Below the pieces are notes generated by a model. The model ran no database searches, was not told where the DNA came from, and worked only from the letters and a program-made list of their open reading frames with translations. DNA of 37,022 nucleotides from Chara braunii (Eukaryota > Streptophyta > Charophyceae > Charales > Characeae). The DNA lies in the NCBI GenBank assembly GCA_003427395.1, contig BFEA01000007.1, positions 2,030,278 to 2,067,299 on the forward strand. Direction: 5' to 3'. Position numbers and translations under genes: made by a program. The stretch's first letter is position 1. Each line of letters opens with the position of its first letter. Positions 19,984 through 31,349 of this stretch are shown piece by piece.

Positions 19984-21915
19984 GGAGTTTCCGTCGCTGT
20001 TCGTGCGCAGTGAGTCGGTGTGTTGACGACAACATAGCGGGGTCGAATGAGGAAGCGGGCGAGCGAGAGGGACATGACGGAGAGGAGAACGAGCGAGGGA
20101 GGAGGCGGTCAGGCAGGCGCAACACCAAGCGTTTGGGAGGCAGCGCTAGCAGCGAGGGGAGGGCGATTGAACCCGGGCTGGAAAGTGTGCCAGGTACCTA
20201 AGGAGGGCGCAAGGGTGGCGAAGCAGGCTGACTGCACCCAGTCGGTGGGCGGTGCCAGGTGCATTCGGGACTCGAGGTGGTAGCGACAGAGAAGTGCGAA
20301 GGAAGGGCGGTGACATCGCTCGATTGCTTGGCGAGAACGAACGAGCGGAGGTGCGAGTTCGGGGTTCCTCGCTACGGTGGACCCGAAGTTGGGGTCAGTT
20401 TGGTTAAGAAGTTAATAGATAGAGAGTAAGGGGGAGGAACTGCTGCGCAGTGATAGCACGAAGGGATGGATATGGTCGGGCACTGCGAAACGGCTAGCTG
20501 AGCAATAGCATTGGCTTTGACGAGGGAGTAACGGAGTCTTCTAGCGCGATTGTTGGGGTCAGCGCTCGGGAGTGCTGGAAGAGGGGATGAATCTCTCCGC
20601 TTTCTTGTGGAAGATTCAGTTGTATTAGTCCTACTCTGCTAAGGGGTGTAATGCCAGGCGGACTGTTGCCGGGGACTTACCTGCCGGCCGAAAGCGCCAC
20701 TCCACCGATTGGTCGACGCCTGCGGGTACAGAGAGGGAGGGATACTTACCAGTAGGCTTCGGGAACTTGAGTTGGAGGCCGTATTGAGAGGGGAAGCAGG
20801 GCAAGGAGAGCGATGGACAATTGGTGAAGGATGCTTGGGGGAACAGGGGAATGCTGAGAGGGAGAGAAAGGGAGGGGAGACTTACCTGCAGGCGATAGCA
20901 CGGCTCGTTACATTGGCCAAGGAGCAGGGGGATAGGGGATCCATTTGCTAACCAGCATACTGTCGGGCAAAGCGGGCTACGAGCTTGCAGGTCTACCTTC
21001 TATACTGCGGGTGGTTGAGGCAGACGAAGTGTGGCCGCCTTTCGATCTGCAAATTCCTGGGAGCCCTGCTGTCTGCTTGAGCAGGCTTTAGGCTACAGCA
21101 GTTGCTGCACCTACCGGTGGGTTGATGTGCTGCAGTTGATTCGGCTGTGCGGACTGCTGCAGGCCCGCTGTGTGTTGTGCTTGCTGGGCTTCCGCTGCAC
21201 CCCGAGGCGCGGGTTCGCTGGGCACCTCCGGATCTTTGCGAAGGCGTACGCGGTTTGAGCACCGCTGTTTAGAGCCGCACGGCTGCAACCTCATTGCAAA
21301 AAAGGGGGGGGGGGGGGTTGATATCGACAGTGTGACTGGTGTTGGGTCAAGCGGTTGCTACTAGGCCGCCATTGCGGGGCCCTCAGGCGCGGAAGAATTG
21401 AAAACCCTCTCAAGCGAGTCTGAGTGGTTCTTTTCTGAGTCTGAGAGTTTGAAACTTCTTCTTCTGCCTCCCCGACTCTAAGTCTGGTCCTTGGTTCTGA
21501 GAGGAAGGCGGCAGGCGGGCGTGTGGCCCGTAACCCGCGCCAAGGCCTTTGTGGGAGGTCGCCCCACCGATTGCGGGACCTCTGCCGGGACTCAGGCGGA
21601 GTCCTGGAGGCAGGGAACTGAGTGGTAAACCCTTGACTCCCTCTATAAACCCTTCTATAACCCCTACCTGTATATCTTTCTATGGTTTGTTGATTGCCTG
21701 AAAGCAAACTATGAATGAGATGGGTTGTATCTGGGGGAAAGTTGGGAGGAAGGCAGTATTGTGTGCAGCTTGACTGGGTCATTAAGGCTGGGAGGTCCCC
21801 TTAAGTTTGGGGAAGCCCAACGCTTTGTTTATTTTTGGACTGCATGGAGCCTCATGCCGCTCTATAAGTTTAGGTAGCCTGAAGCTCTGGAGGGCTGGGA
21901 TGTCCCCATAAGTTT

Positions 21916-22239
21916 GAACAGTCATTTCGTCAAAACGGACATATTATATTTTTTGAACGAAATCAAAACTGACGTTTTTTGCCAAAATCCGGTCGGAATT
22001 TTTTGCTCATGGGGGTCCGGCGTTCCCAAAACGCCGGACCCCCCTGGTCTATGGTTGAGACCAGATACAANAAAAAAAAAAAAAAAAGTATCTGGTCTCA
22101 ACCATAGACCAGGGGGGTCCGGCGTTTTGGGAACGCCGGACCCCCAGGAGCAAAAAATTCCGACCGGATTTTGGCAAAAAATGTCAGTTTTGATTTCCTT
22201 CAAAAAATATAATATGTCCGTTTTGACGAAATGGCTGTT
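21916..22239. mobile_element. Foldback/MITE-like element nested in the 3' LTR
   Basis: It is absent from the 5' LTR, which reads CATAAGTTTGGGGAGACC at the empty site near 2062-2079. The insert is a near-perfect inverted repeat with arms of about 150 bp, starting GAACAGTCATTTCGTC and ending GACGAAATGGCTGTT. Each arm itself contains a hairpin, GGGGGTCCGGCGTT/AACGCCGGACCCCC. The centre is an A-rich loop containing one N at 22071. TTT appears on both sides, suggesting a 3-bp target duplication. It encodes no protein, so it would depend on a transposase elsewhere. Confidence 0.82.
22071..22071. other. Single unresolved base at the palindrome centre
   Basis: One N stands in the loop next to a run of about 16 As. 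Assemblies often fail at the centre of long palindromes, so the loop length may be wrong. Confidence 0.9.
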
Positions 22240-23341
22240 TTTGGGGAGACCTGGTGCTATGAACTGCATGGAGGGTCAGGACGCTCTATAAGTTTAGGTG
22301 TTCTGACTTCTCTGACTTGTGGGGGTTTGACTATGAGTGGCTTTCAAGAACCCAAGGCGCTCTATAAGTTTAGGTACCTTGGGTTGCCTCGCTTTGTTTG
22401 GGGTTTTCGCAATTTCTTTGGTGCTGGACGAGGAGGTGTGAACCGCTCTATAAGTTTAGGTGGTTCAACCCTTCTCTTGTTTTGTTTTTAGCGGATAATT
22501 CTGGCAGGGGACAGGCTGCTCTATAAGTTTAGGTAGCCTATCCCACTGCCTCGCACAGATTGGATCAGAGAGAAACGAACCTGGTTGAGGATCAGACCGC
22601 TCTATAAGTTTAGGTAGTCTGACCCAATGCCTCCCACATGTTGAAACCCAATGGATATAACTTGGCTATATTATGTTACTATGTTATTAAGAATAGGCTA
22701 GTCAGGCTGCTCTATAAGTTTAGGTAGCCTGACTATAGCTTATCACAACAGGAGAGAGTACAACTAAAGAGATACAACTGAAGGTATACTTGGGCAGGCT
22801 GAGCAATGTTCTAAGTTGAGCGGCTCAGCCCTATGCCCCCTTGAAGATTAAGTTCATATATATATATATATATATATAACTTGGCTATTTAAACAGCTTA
22901 GGGCGACTCGAGTGGTCTAGTCGGACGCCCAAAGAAAAGAGAAGTAGTTGTGCCCTCTGTTTGTGTATACCTGGCCAAGTCAGAACGCTCTATAAGTTTA
23001 GGTATTCTGACTTTGGGCGTGGTTAAGTTTGGTGCGCTTTGTAAGTTTAGGTGCCCTGACCTATGCCGTATGTAAGTTGGGTATGAGGAGATAACTCACT
23101 GAAAGATCATGAACTATTGTTTGTTCAGACTGGCTTGGGGATGGTGAGAGTACTTACCTTCGTGGTTTGGCCTGCATGTGCCTCAGTGAGATTACTACTT
23201 GGTCTGGATTTTCAGGTTGACAGGTAGTTGCTTTAGAGGCTCGCCACGTGCTAGAGCGATAGGAGTTAGGTCAATTTCTGCATTTTCTGAGCTGATTTTA
23301 TTTTACTTAGATCGATTTTTGCATTTTTCTGAGGGCCGATA

Positions 23342-23922
23342 CTATACTTGAACCTGTATAAATTCTGGTAAGTTACTTTCTCTACGGGAAGCGCTGCCGA
23401 AATTTCTACAGATTCAAGGAGTTAGACAAATTTTCGACTTGTCAAAGTTCAGTTTGTCTTTTCGTCATATCCGACTTAGTAAAAATCTGGAAAGTCTCCT
23501 TTTCTAAAGGGAGTGCTGCTAAAATTTTTGCTAATTCAGGGAGTTTGACAAAACTGGGCTTTGGGATGTCAGAGTTAGTCTTAGGTTTTAAACTTGGCTT
23601 TGTATGAATTTTTGGGAAGCACTTTTCTAGGGGGAGTGCTGCCGAAATTTCTGCAAAACTGAGGAGTTAGCCAGATTCTGTCTAAGTTGAACCCAAGGTT
23701 GGGGGTTCAGTTCAACTTCGACTTGGTACGAATCTGGGAAATCCCCAATTTCAAAGAGGGGGGCTGCCCAAATTTCTGCTAAGTCAGAGAGATAGACAAA
23801 ATTTGATTTTCAAGAGTTATGGAATACTTCTTCTTTTGATATTCGAGCTGGTAAAAATTTTGAAAAGGCACTTTTCCTACGGGGAGCGCTGCCAAAATTT
23901 TCCTAAATTAGCGAAGTTGGAT
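23342..23922 (+). repeat. Five tandem ~123-bp units, 3' LTR copy
   Basis: The units are the same as at 3160-3740, shifted by 20182. Apart from a few changes near the left edge the two arrays look identical, unlike the rest of the LTRs. Confidence 0.8.
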
Positions 23923-26327
23923 TACATTTTGACAGGTGACGATTCTGGCGATCCACCCTAAATAGGAAAGATTCAGCCAGGGTCTGCCTTTGCTTTGGGC
24001 ACCGCTTCGAGGTAGATTCAGGCCTGGCTAGCTAGGAGGATTTGAGTGAGAATATGTTATGGAGTCGTATTCTCCATACGTTCATGATCTCAGCTTGGGG
24101 ATTGACCTGTCATGTGTTACAGGTCGTCTTGATCTTTCGATTCAAGATCAGGACTAGATTCAGCTTGATCCCTTGAGGATCGTCTTCTGTTGTCACTGAT
24201 AAAAGGTCGGTTGCCGATTCGTCAGTCCTCGACTCAATTTCAACTCATTCCCCGTACTCAACCTAAAAGGCTTTAGCCCTGGTGGTTTTTACTGTTTGTT
24301 AAGGGTTTCACCCGGACTTTTATTGAATGGTTACTTAACAAAGGTACTGAGTATTTAATTGAGGTTGGTTGGACTGGCGGTTGGGGCTTGCATGGCTAAA
24401 GCGAAGGGGTATGAGCATAGAGAATGGTTGGGGTTAACTCCGTGTAGTGTGTGTTTTGTCACTTGATTCTTGGTGTGGTTGCAGGTATGTCCTGTGGCTC
24501 GGATTTGGATTTGGACTGCCTACGATTCTATATACATATGCATGGTTGTGAGGGGTCCCACTGTGCCTGTGAGAAGTGATCATCATAACTCTATCCCCCT
24601 TCCGTATGTATGTGTGCATATACGTATGATGAGTGTTCGGGAGGCCTAAAAGGTCATGTTAGCAACTGCGTGAGAGTTGGGATTGACGGACAGGGAAAAC
24701 CCTCCATCCTGCCTATTCTGCGTCTTGGGGATTTCTTAGTCGGACGTTGGTCCTGGGTCGGGATTCAAGGTCCTTGTCCAGGACATCCCAAGCCCCAGGC
24801 CCTGAAGGGGAGGAGTCTCCCCTCGCATAGAGCCTATTTACTTTGGCCGGCAGGGCACTCCGCCTGAAGGGCGGAAATGTCGCGAGGGCCGAACGGCATG
24901 TCCTTCAGCCATTCAATATCGTGAGGGGTAGCCCTTCGCGATGGGTTCCTTCAGCCATTCAACATCGCTAGGCCGATGCCACGGTTACCACATATGATTC
25001 GCATCAGTGGTTGGCATAGGGTTGGCCTGCGGCCGCACAGTTTTATATCAGAGCCCCGCACGCGACGCCTCACCGCCCCAACGTCTAAAAGTTATGGGAC
25101 CGTCGGGCTTGCGCGTAGGCGCAGCGCTTGGGATTATCGTAGGCCGCCGACACCGCCCACAAACGGGAAGTGTGTCCCAAGGCCATGAGTTTTTTTTGTT
25201 TTAAAGGCCATAAGACCTTTGCCCTATCCCCTCTTCTTGGGTTCGTGCGAGTCTTGTTGCTTCTTAGAGATTTTTTATAGTTGGACGTTGTAGTCCGTGA
25301 CAGCCGTCAAAGTCAAACCCCTTGATTTTCACCCAGATCCCGGGGAGGACTCACCCCTAGGGCCGCGAGAGACGACTACCACCACAGGCATGGGCCTGTG
25401 TACCACCCGCTCTGCATAAGGGTGCAGAAGAGGGTGTGTGGTCTCCAACCACGCATGGCGGTTGTCTAGCGTTGAGAGATTAACCCTCAAGGCGCGTGTC
25501 AGCCGACACTTGAGTGTCGAACGCGACCCTCGAGATTAACGAGGACAGCGAGAGTACGAGTACCACGTGGTACGCCATCGTTGCGACCGCTTACGTGCGC
25601 TTGCATCGCGAGTCGATATGAGTTAGCCCTGTGTCCGCGTGATTTTTATACTAAGTCTCCTGCGCGACGCCTATCCAATTTCCGCGTCAGGAAGTTATAG
25701 GTTGGCTAGCGAGGGGAAAGGAGCGTTGTCGCGTTGTTTGCGTTGTGTCGTTTCGTGTGTATGTGTGCGTGTTGTTGTCGTGTGGTTGTTAAGTGGTGTG
25801 CACGTGGGGTGTGGGATACGTCCTAGTCGACCGACAATGAGTCGCGCTTGGGACTTCAGCCCCCCAAGAGGTCGGTTCGCGTGCGAGTCCGATAGGGGCG
25901 TATTTACCGCGTGTACCCCCTATGCTACAGCGAACGAGAAACGCCCTCGGCTGCTCCACCTCTGCGATTGCAACTGATTAACTTTCGTACTGTGGACTGG
26001 TAGCTCGGCGGGGATACGCCCACCGAAGGGAGGTGACAACTCCCGTAAGGTGGAGGTAAGTTGTGCCTCGCGTAGGCCCTATCCTATCGTAGGGGCTCGC
26101 GAGAGGTATGGCTGACGCACTCGAACAGGGCGGCCCAAGGACGCTCCATTTGTGTATTCGTGACGAGGTTGGTCCAACTCCTGCGTGACGCGGCCGAGAG
26201 GGTCCCGCACTGCCACTCGCGGTGCCGGACCGATGCGCTCGACACTGTTTACCCTTGCTGCTACGCTCTGGCCGCAGTCACCAAAGAAAATAGAAGCTTC
26301 TCATAACTTTGACACAAGGTGCGTGAG

Positions 26328-26365
26328 CTGTCTCTTATACACATCTAGATGTGTATAAGAGACAG
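26328..26365. other. Nextera mate-pair junction adapter left in the assembly
   Basis: CTGTCTCTTATACACATCT, the 19-bp Tn5 mosaic end, is followed directly by its reverse complement, forming the 38-bp junction adapter of the Nextera mate-pair library method. It is not biological sequence. A frame starting at 26351 begins with MYKRQ, a known translation signature of this adapter. Confidence 0.97.
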
Positions 26366-26560
26366 GCCCAAGGACGCTCCATTTGTGTATTCGTGACGAG
26401 GTTGGTCCAACTCCTGCGTGACGCGGCCGAGAGGGTCCCGCACTGCCACTCGCGGTGCCGGACCGATGCGCTCGACACTGTTTACCCTTGCTGCTACGCT
26501 CTGGCCGCAGTCACCAAAGAAAATAGAAGCTTCTCATAACTTTGACACAAGGTGCGTGAG
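26366..26560 (+). repeat. 195-bp duplication created at the adapter junction
   Basis: Bases 26366-26560 repeat 26133-26327 in the same orientation with no difference I can see, one copy on each side of the adapter. The copy includes the last 112 bases of the LTR. It should be treated as an assembly artefact, not as a second LTR end. Confidence 0.93.
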
Positions 26561-26625
26561 AGAGAGAGAGAAAAGAGAGAGACAGAGAAAGAGAGAAAGA
26601 GAGAACAGGAGAAAGATAGAGAAAA
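26559..26625 (+). repeat. GA-rich simple repeat
   Basis: Runs of GAGAGA, GAAAGA and GACAGA. Open frames here with Arg/Glu/Lys-rich translations are spurious. Confidence 0.85.
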
Positions 26626-28678
26626 CTTGTTTGCTACGGTTGAAAAAGAAGAAAAGAGACGAACAATAAAAATACGTATGTTGAATACCTCTTTCCTATC
26701 ATTCGACTTTCAGTCTCGAGCCTATTCTTACTGTGTACTGCTGTTTACGCTCGCTTCTGCCCTCTTGACACTTTGCAGCGGGCATGGCCCGCGACGCGCC
26801 TTTACTTGTAATAAAAATAATAAAACCGAATGTATGTTAGCGGAATCTTCAGTCAAGCATAAGAGGGGAAAAAAATAAAAATGATAAATATAATATTTTT
26901 AATACTATCGTTATTAATCAAAATAACGATCAATAATAATAATGATAATAAATAACATATACAGGTTCCCTTCCCGATTTCGATACGGTCACGAAGAAAA
27001 TACATTCACTTTCAAGGTTGTTGATCAGTATTTTCACTCGGAGGTAAGGGTTGTTTCTCTTGCTCCCTCTTTCTTCCTTTTTTTTTTTTTTCTTCAATTT
27101 TTCTTTCCTCTCGTCACCTTACTAGCCTGTGTTTGACTAGATATCAATAGAATAATATCTTCTTGGTAATAGCGATCACGGGGCTTAATGATTATTAGAT
27201 GTATAGATTTACAAGTCGAAGGAACTTACCTCTGTTGATCTGATTCCTTCGATATCCTATCGAGTGATATCGCCGAGGAAAACGAACTCCTTCACGAGAT
27301 ATGTTCCACAGTACACGTTGAAAGCACTACCTCTATCGACTGCGACCAGATTGTCGAGCGGGTGGGTCTTTCCCTTTCCTCCTTCTCTGAATCTTTCCTC
27401 TCCCACCAAGTGTCCTCTTATCACCTCGCCTCCTTTTCTCATTCCTTTTCCACGCGGGTGCTACTCGCTCTTGCCCCGGTGATTTTCTGATCTTTGTTAG
27501 CCCTCGTTGCTTTCTCTGCGCCTTCGTCAGATATCTTCTTCTCTTTCATACATCCGCTCGCAGTTAGTGCACTAAGATTCCTTCGCTTACGCCTTTGTTT
27601 TCTTGTTCACGCTCGCCTCATCCTATATGAATGTTTACCAACTCGGGCTTCGTCCGTGACTTTCCCCGATCTTGCTTCTGTAAGCGTCGGTGAACTTCCA
27701 CCGTACCCTGTTAGTCTCCCAAGGCCGAAAAACCTGCCCTTCACATCTGGGCAGACTCAGTTTTTGTGTTCACATAGTAGGTGAAAATACTTACGTTAGT
27801 AGTCAGAATACAGAGGTTAGGATTATCTACGCTCAAAGTCAGTTAGTTCGCTCTACTCCAACTGTCTCAACACTCACGTAGGTGTACCTGTGTTACGTGT
27901 TTTGTCCTCATAGTTCTCGTTTGCTTACCGATTTCCTTTTGACTTCGTGAACTTTATCCTTATCCTAGGCAGTATTCCAACCCTACGAACTATCGAACTA
28001 AAACCCGGTCGCGCCTCGTGCGGACAACTGTCGAGTTTCTGCCACGGGCACGTGCCCAAATCCTCATTCCTAATAATCTCACACATGATCTACAAGTCAC
28101 GGTTTGATCGAAGGCGGGGTTTTTAAAGGGTCGGGCCTACCTTGTTTTTTTCATCAAAAAAAGTATGTTGAGAGGGCACGATGAACTCGATCCCCGTACC
28201 TTCGGCGCACCTGTACCTATTTGGCTAGCTCTTAGTTTGGTTAAGATAGGAAAAAACCTGCCATATGTAGAGTACAAGGTTTGGTTTTACGGGCATAACA
28301 AATTTATGGCCTGCCTTTTATGGTTAGTCTAGGCCGGCATCGGTAGTCGCTGCCTGGTATGGTAGGGATCATGTTTTTCCTTATCTGCCCCGACCGCATG
28401 GTCGGAGTTATATTAATTTTTCAAGTTTGTTTTTGAGTCTAGGCTAGGAGTGCTAGGTTAGACATCCTTGGGCTCGAACTGATTTATTTTGTGTTACCGT
28501 TTGAACTTTTGACCGGTTTTATATCGTACCCTCTGCATCTCGCGCAACCACTCGCAGACCTTGCGACCGAAGTCTTTTAACTTTTATTAAATCTTATTAT
28601 TTATCGTACGCGTTGTGTTAACATTTGTCGTCACTTAGCATCCCGGCCTCAGTGGTCGAGGAATCTGTCTCACGGTAC
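26626..28678. other. Unassigned DNA between the element and an inverted LTR
   Basis: The first part (to about 27250) is AT-rich. Pyrimidine-rich tracts lie near 27055-27115 and 27365-27450. A 12-bp palindrome GGGCACGTGCCC with a CACGTG core is at 28046-28057. A T7/A7 hairpin lies near 28143-28160, and CGATATC/GATATCG at 27250-27256 and 27266-27272. No open frame shows a family I recognise. Confidence 0.5.
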
Positions 28679-30474
28679 TGTCGAGCGCATTGGTTTGGCA
28701 CCGCAGGAAACGGGGCGAGACCCTTCCGAGCTCGTCACGCAGGAGTTGGTCTGATCCTCGTCGCGAATACACATGGAGCTTCCGCAAGCCGCTCCGGCCG
28801 AGTGCACCAGCCATACCTCTTGCGAGCCCCTACGACAGGATAGGGCCTACACGAGGCACGACTTACCTCCACCTTACGGGAATTGTCACCTCTCTTCTGT
28901 GGGCGTTTCCCGCCAAGCTACCAGTCTAGAATACGAAAGTTAATCAATTGCAATCGCAGAGGTGGACCAGCCGAGGGTGTTTCTCGTTCGCAATAGCATA
29001 GGTGATACGTGCGGTTTTACGCCTCTATCGAACCCACAAGCGAACCGAAGTCTTGGGGGGTTAGATCCGAAGTGCGACTCGTCGCTGGTCGAGTATGACG
29101 CATCCCACACTCCACGCATACACCACTCTAAAGACATAAAAATAAAAACACACACACTCACACGTTCAAAAAACGACACAGAACAAATAATGCAACACAC
29201 TCCTAGTCCCTTAGTAGTCATCCCATAACTCTCCGATGCAGAAATCGGATAGGCGTCGCGCACCAGACTTAGTATAAAACCGCGCTGACGCAGGGCTAAC
29301 TCATATGGACTCTCAATGCAAGCATACACAAGCCGACGCAATGATGACGTACTATATAGTACCCATACTCATGCGGTCCTCGTTAATCTCGAGGGTCGCA
29401 TTCGGCAGGCACGCGCCTTGAGCGAATGATCTCTCGACGTTGGACAACCGCCAAGTGCGGTTGAGAACCACACCCTCTTCTGCACCCTGCGGAGACTGGG
29501 TGGTACACAGGTTCATAGCTGTGTTGTTAATCGTCTCTTATTGCCTTGGAGACCAGCTCTTTCATCTAGGGCATCGAGATAAATCAAGAGGGTTGACTTT
29601 AACGGCTGCCACAGACTACAACGTTCAACTATAAAAAAACTATAAAAGAAAAGGATAAAAGAGGATCTCTTTTTTCTCTCAAAAACATAATCTGTTTAAC
29701 TCTTACTCGCGGTCACAGTAGGTCGCGCGAAACACTCAAGACATATTTTTTTATATATAGAGAGAGGGTTATAAATATGTGACGATCACTTCTCACAATC
29801 AGAGTGGGACTCCTCTCAGCCATATATATATGTATGTGAGTGCAGGCAGTCAAATCCAAAGTACGAATCACCAAACATATCTACAATCACATCAAAGATT
29901 CAGCCAAAAGTCCGTGCACTGCACGGCGTCAACTTCAGCCATTCTCTGCACTCTTACCCCTCGCTTTAGCCATTCAAGCCTCACTCTTGTGCAACTCCTC
30001 AAAATAAAATACTCAATACTTTTCTTTAGATGGTTATTCAAATAAAGTCCGGACGGAAATACAACAAAACAGTTCAAATCACAAGGCTGAAGCCTTTAGG
30101 TTCAGTGACAAGAGTGAATTGGAGTTGGGTCGAAAACTGACGAATCGTCAACCGACTTGTTATTAGTGATAACAGAAGATGATCCTCTTGAGATCAAGTT
30201 GAATCTTATTCCAAATCCTGAATCGAGTGTCCAAAGAAGGCCTGTGTCATAAAACAAGTCAATGCCCAAGCTAAATCATCAGTGTATGGAGAGTGAATCT
30301 CCCTAACACATTCTCATCTAAGGTCCACCTACAAGCTAAGCCTAAACCTACAAGCTAAGCCTAGGCCTACCTCTAAGCCAGTGCCCACCGCAATGTAGAA
30401 CTATGACAGTATTTCCCCTATTCAGGATGAATTACCACAATTGTCAACTATCAAAATATAGTCTTACTCATTTA

Positions 30475-31035
30475 AACTAAGAAAATTTCGGCACCACTTC
30501 CCGTAGGAAAAGTGTCTTCTCAGAATTGATACTCGCTCAAATATGAAAACAAAAACCAAACTCTAATTTTAAAAAATCAAATTTTGTCTAACTCCCTGAA
30601 TTAGTAAAAATTTTGGCAGTACTCCCTTTAGAATGGTAGAACTCCCAGATTTATACTAAGTCAGATAGGACCTCAGAAGTCAAACTTGAGTTCGACTTCA
30701 AGACAAAGTTCAACTAACCCCTTAGATTTGTAGAAATTTCGGCAGTGATTCCCGTAGAGAAAGTGTTATTCCAAGATTTATTCAAAGCTAAATTAAAAAG
30801 TATAGAAAATAACTTTGACTTCCAAAAGTTCAATTTTGTTTTAACTCCTTCAATCAATAAAAATTTGGGCAGCACCCCCTTTAGAAAAATGAGACTTCCC
30901 AAATTTTTACTAAGTCATGTATATAATTTAGACAAACTGAGCTTTTGAAAATCTAAATTTGACTAACTCTTTGGTTTTGTAAAAAATTCAGCAGTGCTTC
31001 TCATTGAGAAAGTGACTTACCAATATTTATATAAG
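30475..31035 (-). repeat. Five tandem ~124-bp units in the inverted LTR
   Basis: Units recur near 30475, 30592, 30717, 30843 and 30966. Each contains a GTAAAAATTTTGGCAG-like block followed by a pyrimidine/purine hairpin. They match, in reverse, the five units of the main element, so unit number has been kept despite heavy base divergence. Confidence 0.75.
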
Positions 31036-31349
31036 ACGAAGTATAATAAATGATTATATAACACGAAATATAATAAATGATCCCAGAAAATGCAGAAATT
31101 GTCCTAAGTAAAAAAAAATTAGCTAAAAAATTGCAGGAATTGAAGCTAACTTCTATGACTCTAGCACGTGGTGAGCATCTAAAACAACTACCTGTCAAAC
31201 TGAAACTCAGACTAAGTCGTAACGTCACTAAGTCACATGCAAGGCCAAACCACAAATATAAGTACTCTCACCATCCCAAAATCATCTTATCAAACAATAG
31301 TTCAAAGTCTCTCAATGATTTATCCCTTTATACCCAGTTTAAATAGGGC

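Larger units (their letters stand above)
21786..23062 (+). repeat. Hairpin array, 3' LTR copy, interrupted by a foldback insertion
   Basis: It has the same units as at 1941-2880. In one unit the arms are TAGTCAGGCT/AGCCTGACTA, a perfect 10-bp stem, where the 5' LTR copy has AC opposite GC next to the stem. Another unit has core CGCTTTGTAAGTTTAGGT. The foldback element at 21916-22239 splits one of the weaker units after CATAAGTTT. Confidence 0.85.
1..26244 (+). mobile_element. Giant Ty3/gypsy LTR retrotransposon, 5' end cut off by the window
   Basis: A direct repeat (1-6062 and 19984-26244) flanks a region that starts with a tRNA-Asp-like primer-binding site. That region carries Gag, protease, reverse transcriptase, RNase H and integrase in Ty3/gypsy order, then an extra Gag-like frame. 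A polypurine tract candidate precedes the second repeat. The start of the first LTR lies outside the window. If the 3' LTR begins at 18609, about 1.37 kb is missing on the left, giving a total near 27.6 kb. All pol blocks are broken, so this copy cannot make its own enzymes. No chromodomain is visible after the integrase. A target-site duplication cannot be tested because the left flank is absent. Confidence 0.93.
18609..26244 (+). repeat. 3' LTR (about 7.6 kb including the gap)
   Basis: The part from 19984 matches 1-6062. The left end (TG at 18609) is inferred from the polypurine tract. The right end, CTCGACA at 26244, is where homology with the 5' LTR stops. The sequence after it (CTGTTTACC) is flanking DNA. 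It carries the same hairpin array, tandem units, TATA hexamer and splice-donor sequence as the 5' LTR. Differences include a nested foldback insertion at 21916-22239 and a 105-bp deletion at 21684-21689. The region 18609-18998 contains a 12-bp palindrome GTCCCGCGGGAC at 18614-18625. Confidence 0.85.

Noticed and set aside
18687-20201. Long open frames on both strands across 18999-19983
   Set aside because: They exist only because the N run contains no stop codons.
21914-22291. Matching open frames on both strands in the foldback element
   Set aside because: The near-identical translations on both strands come from the palindrome, not from a protein.
26351-26539. Open frame beginning MYKRQ
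   Set aside because: The first codons are the Tn5/Nextera adapter. The rest is the duplicated LTR end.
26552-26878. Arg/Glu/Lys-rich open frame
   Set aside because: It is a translation of the GA simple repeat.
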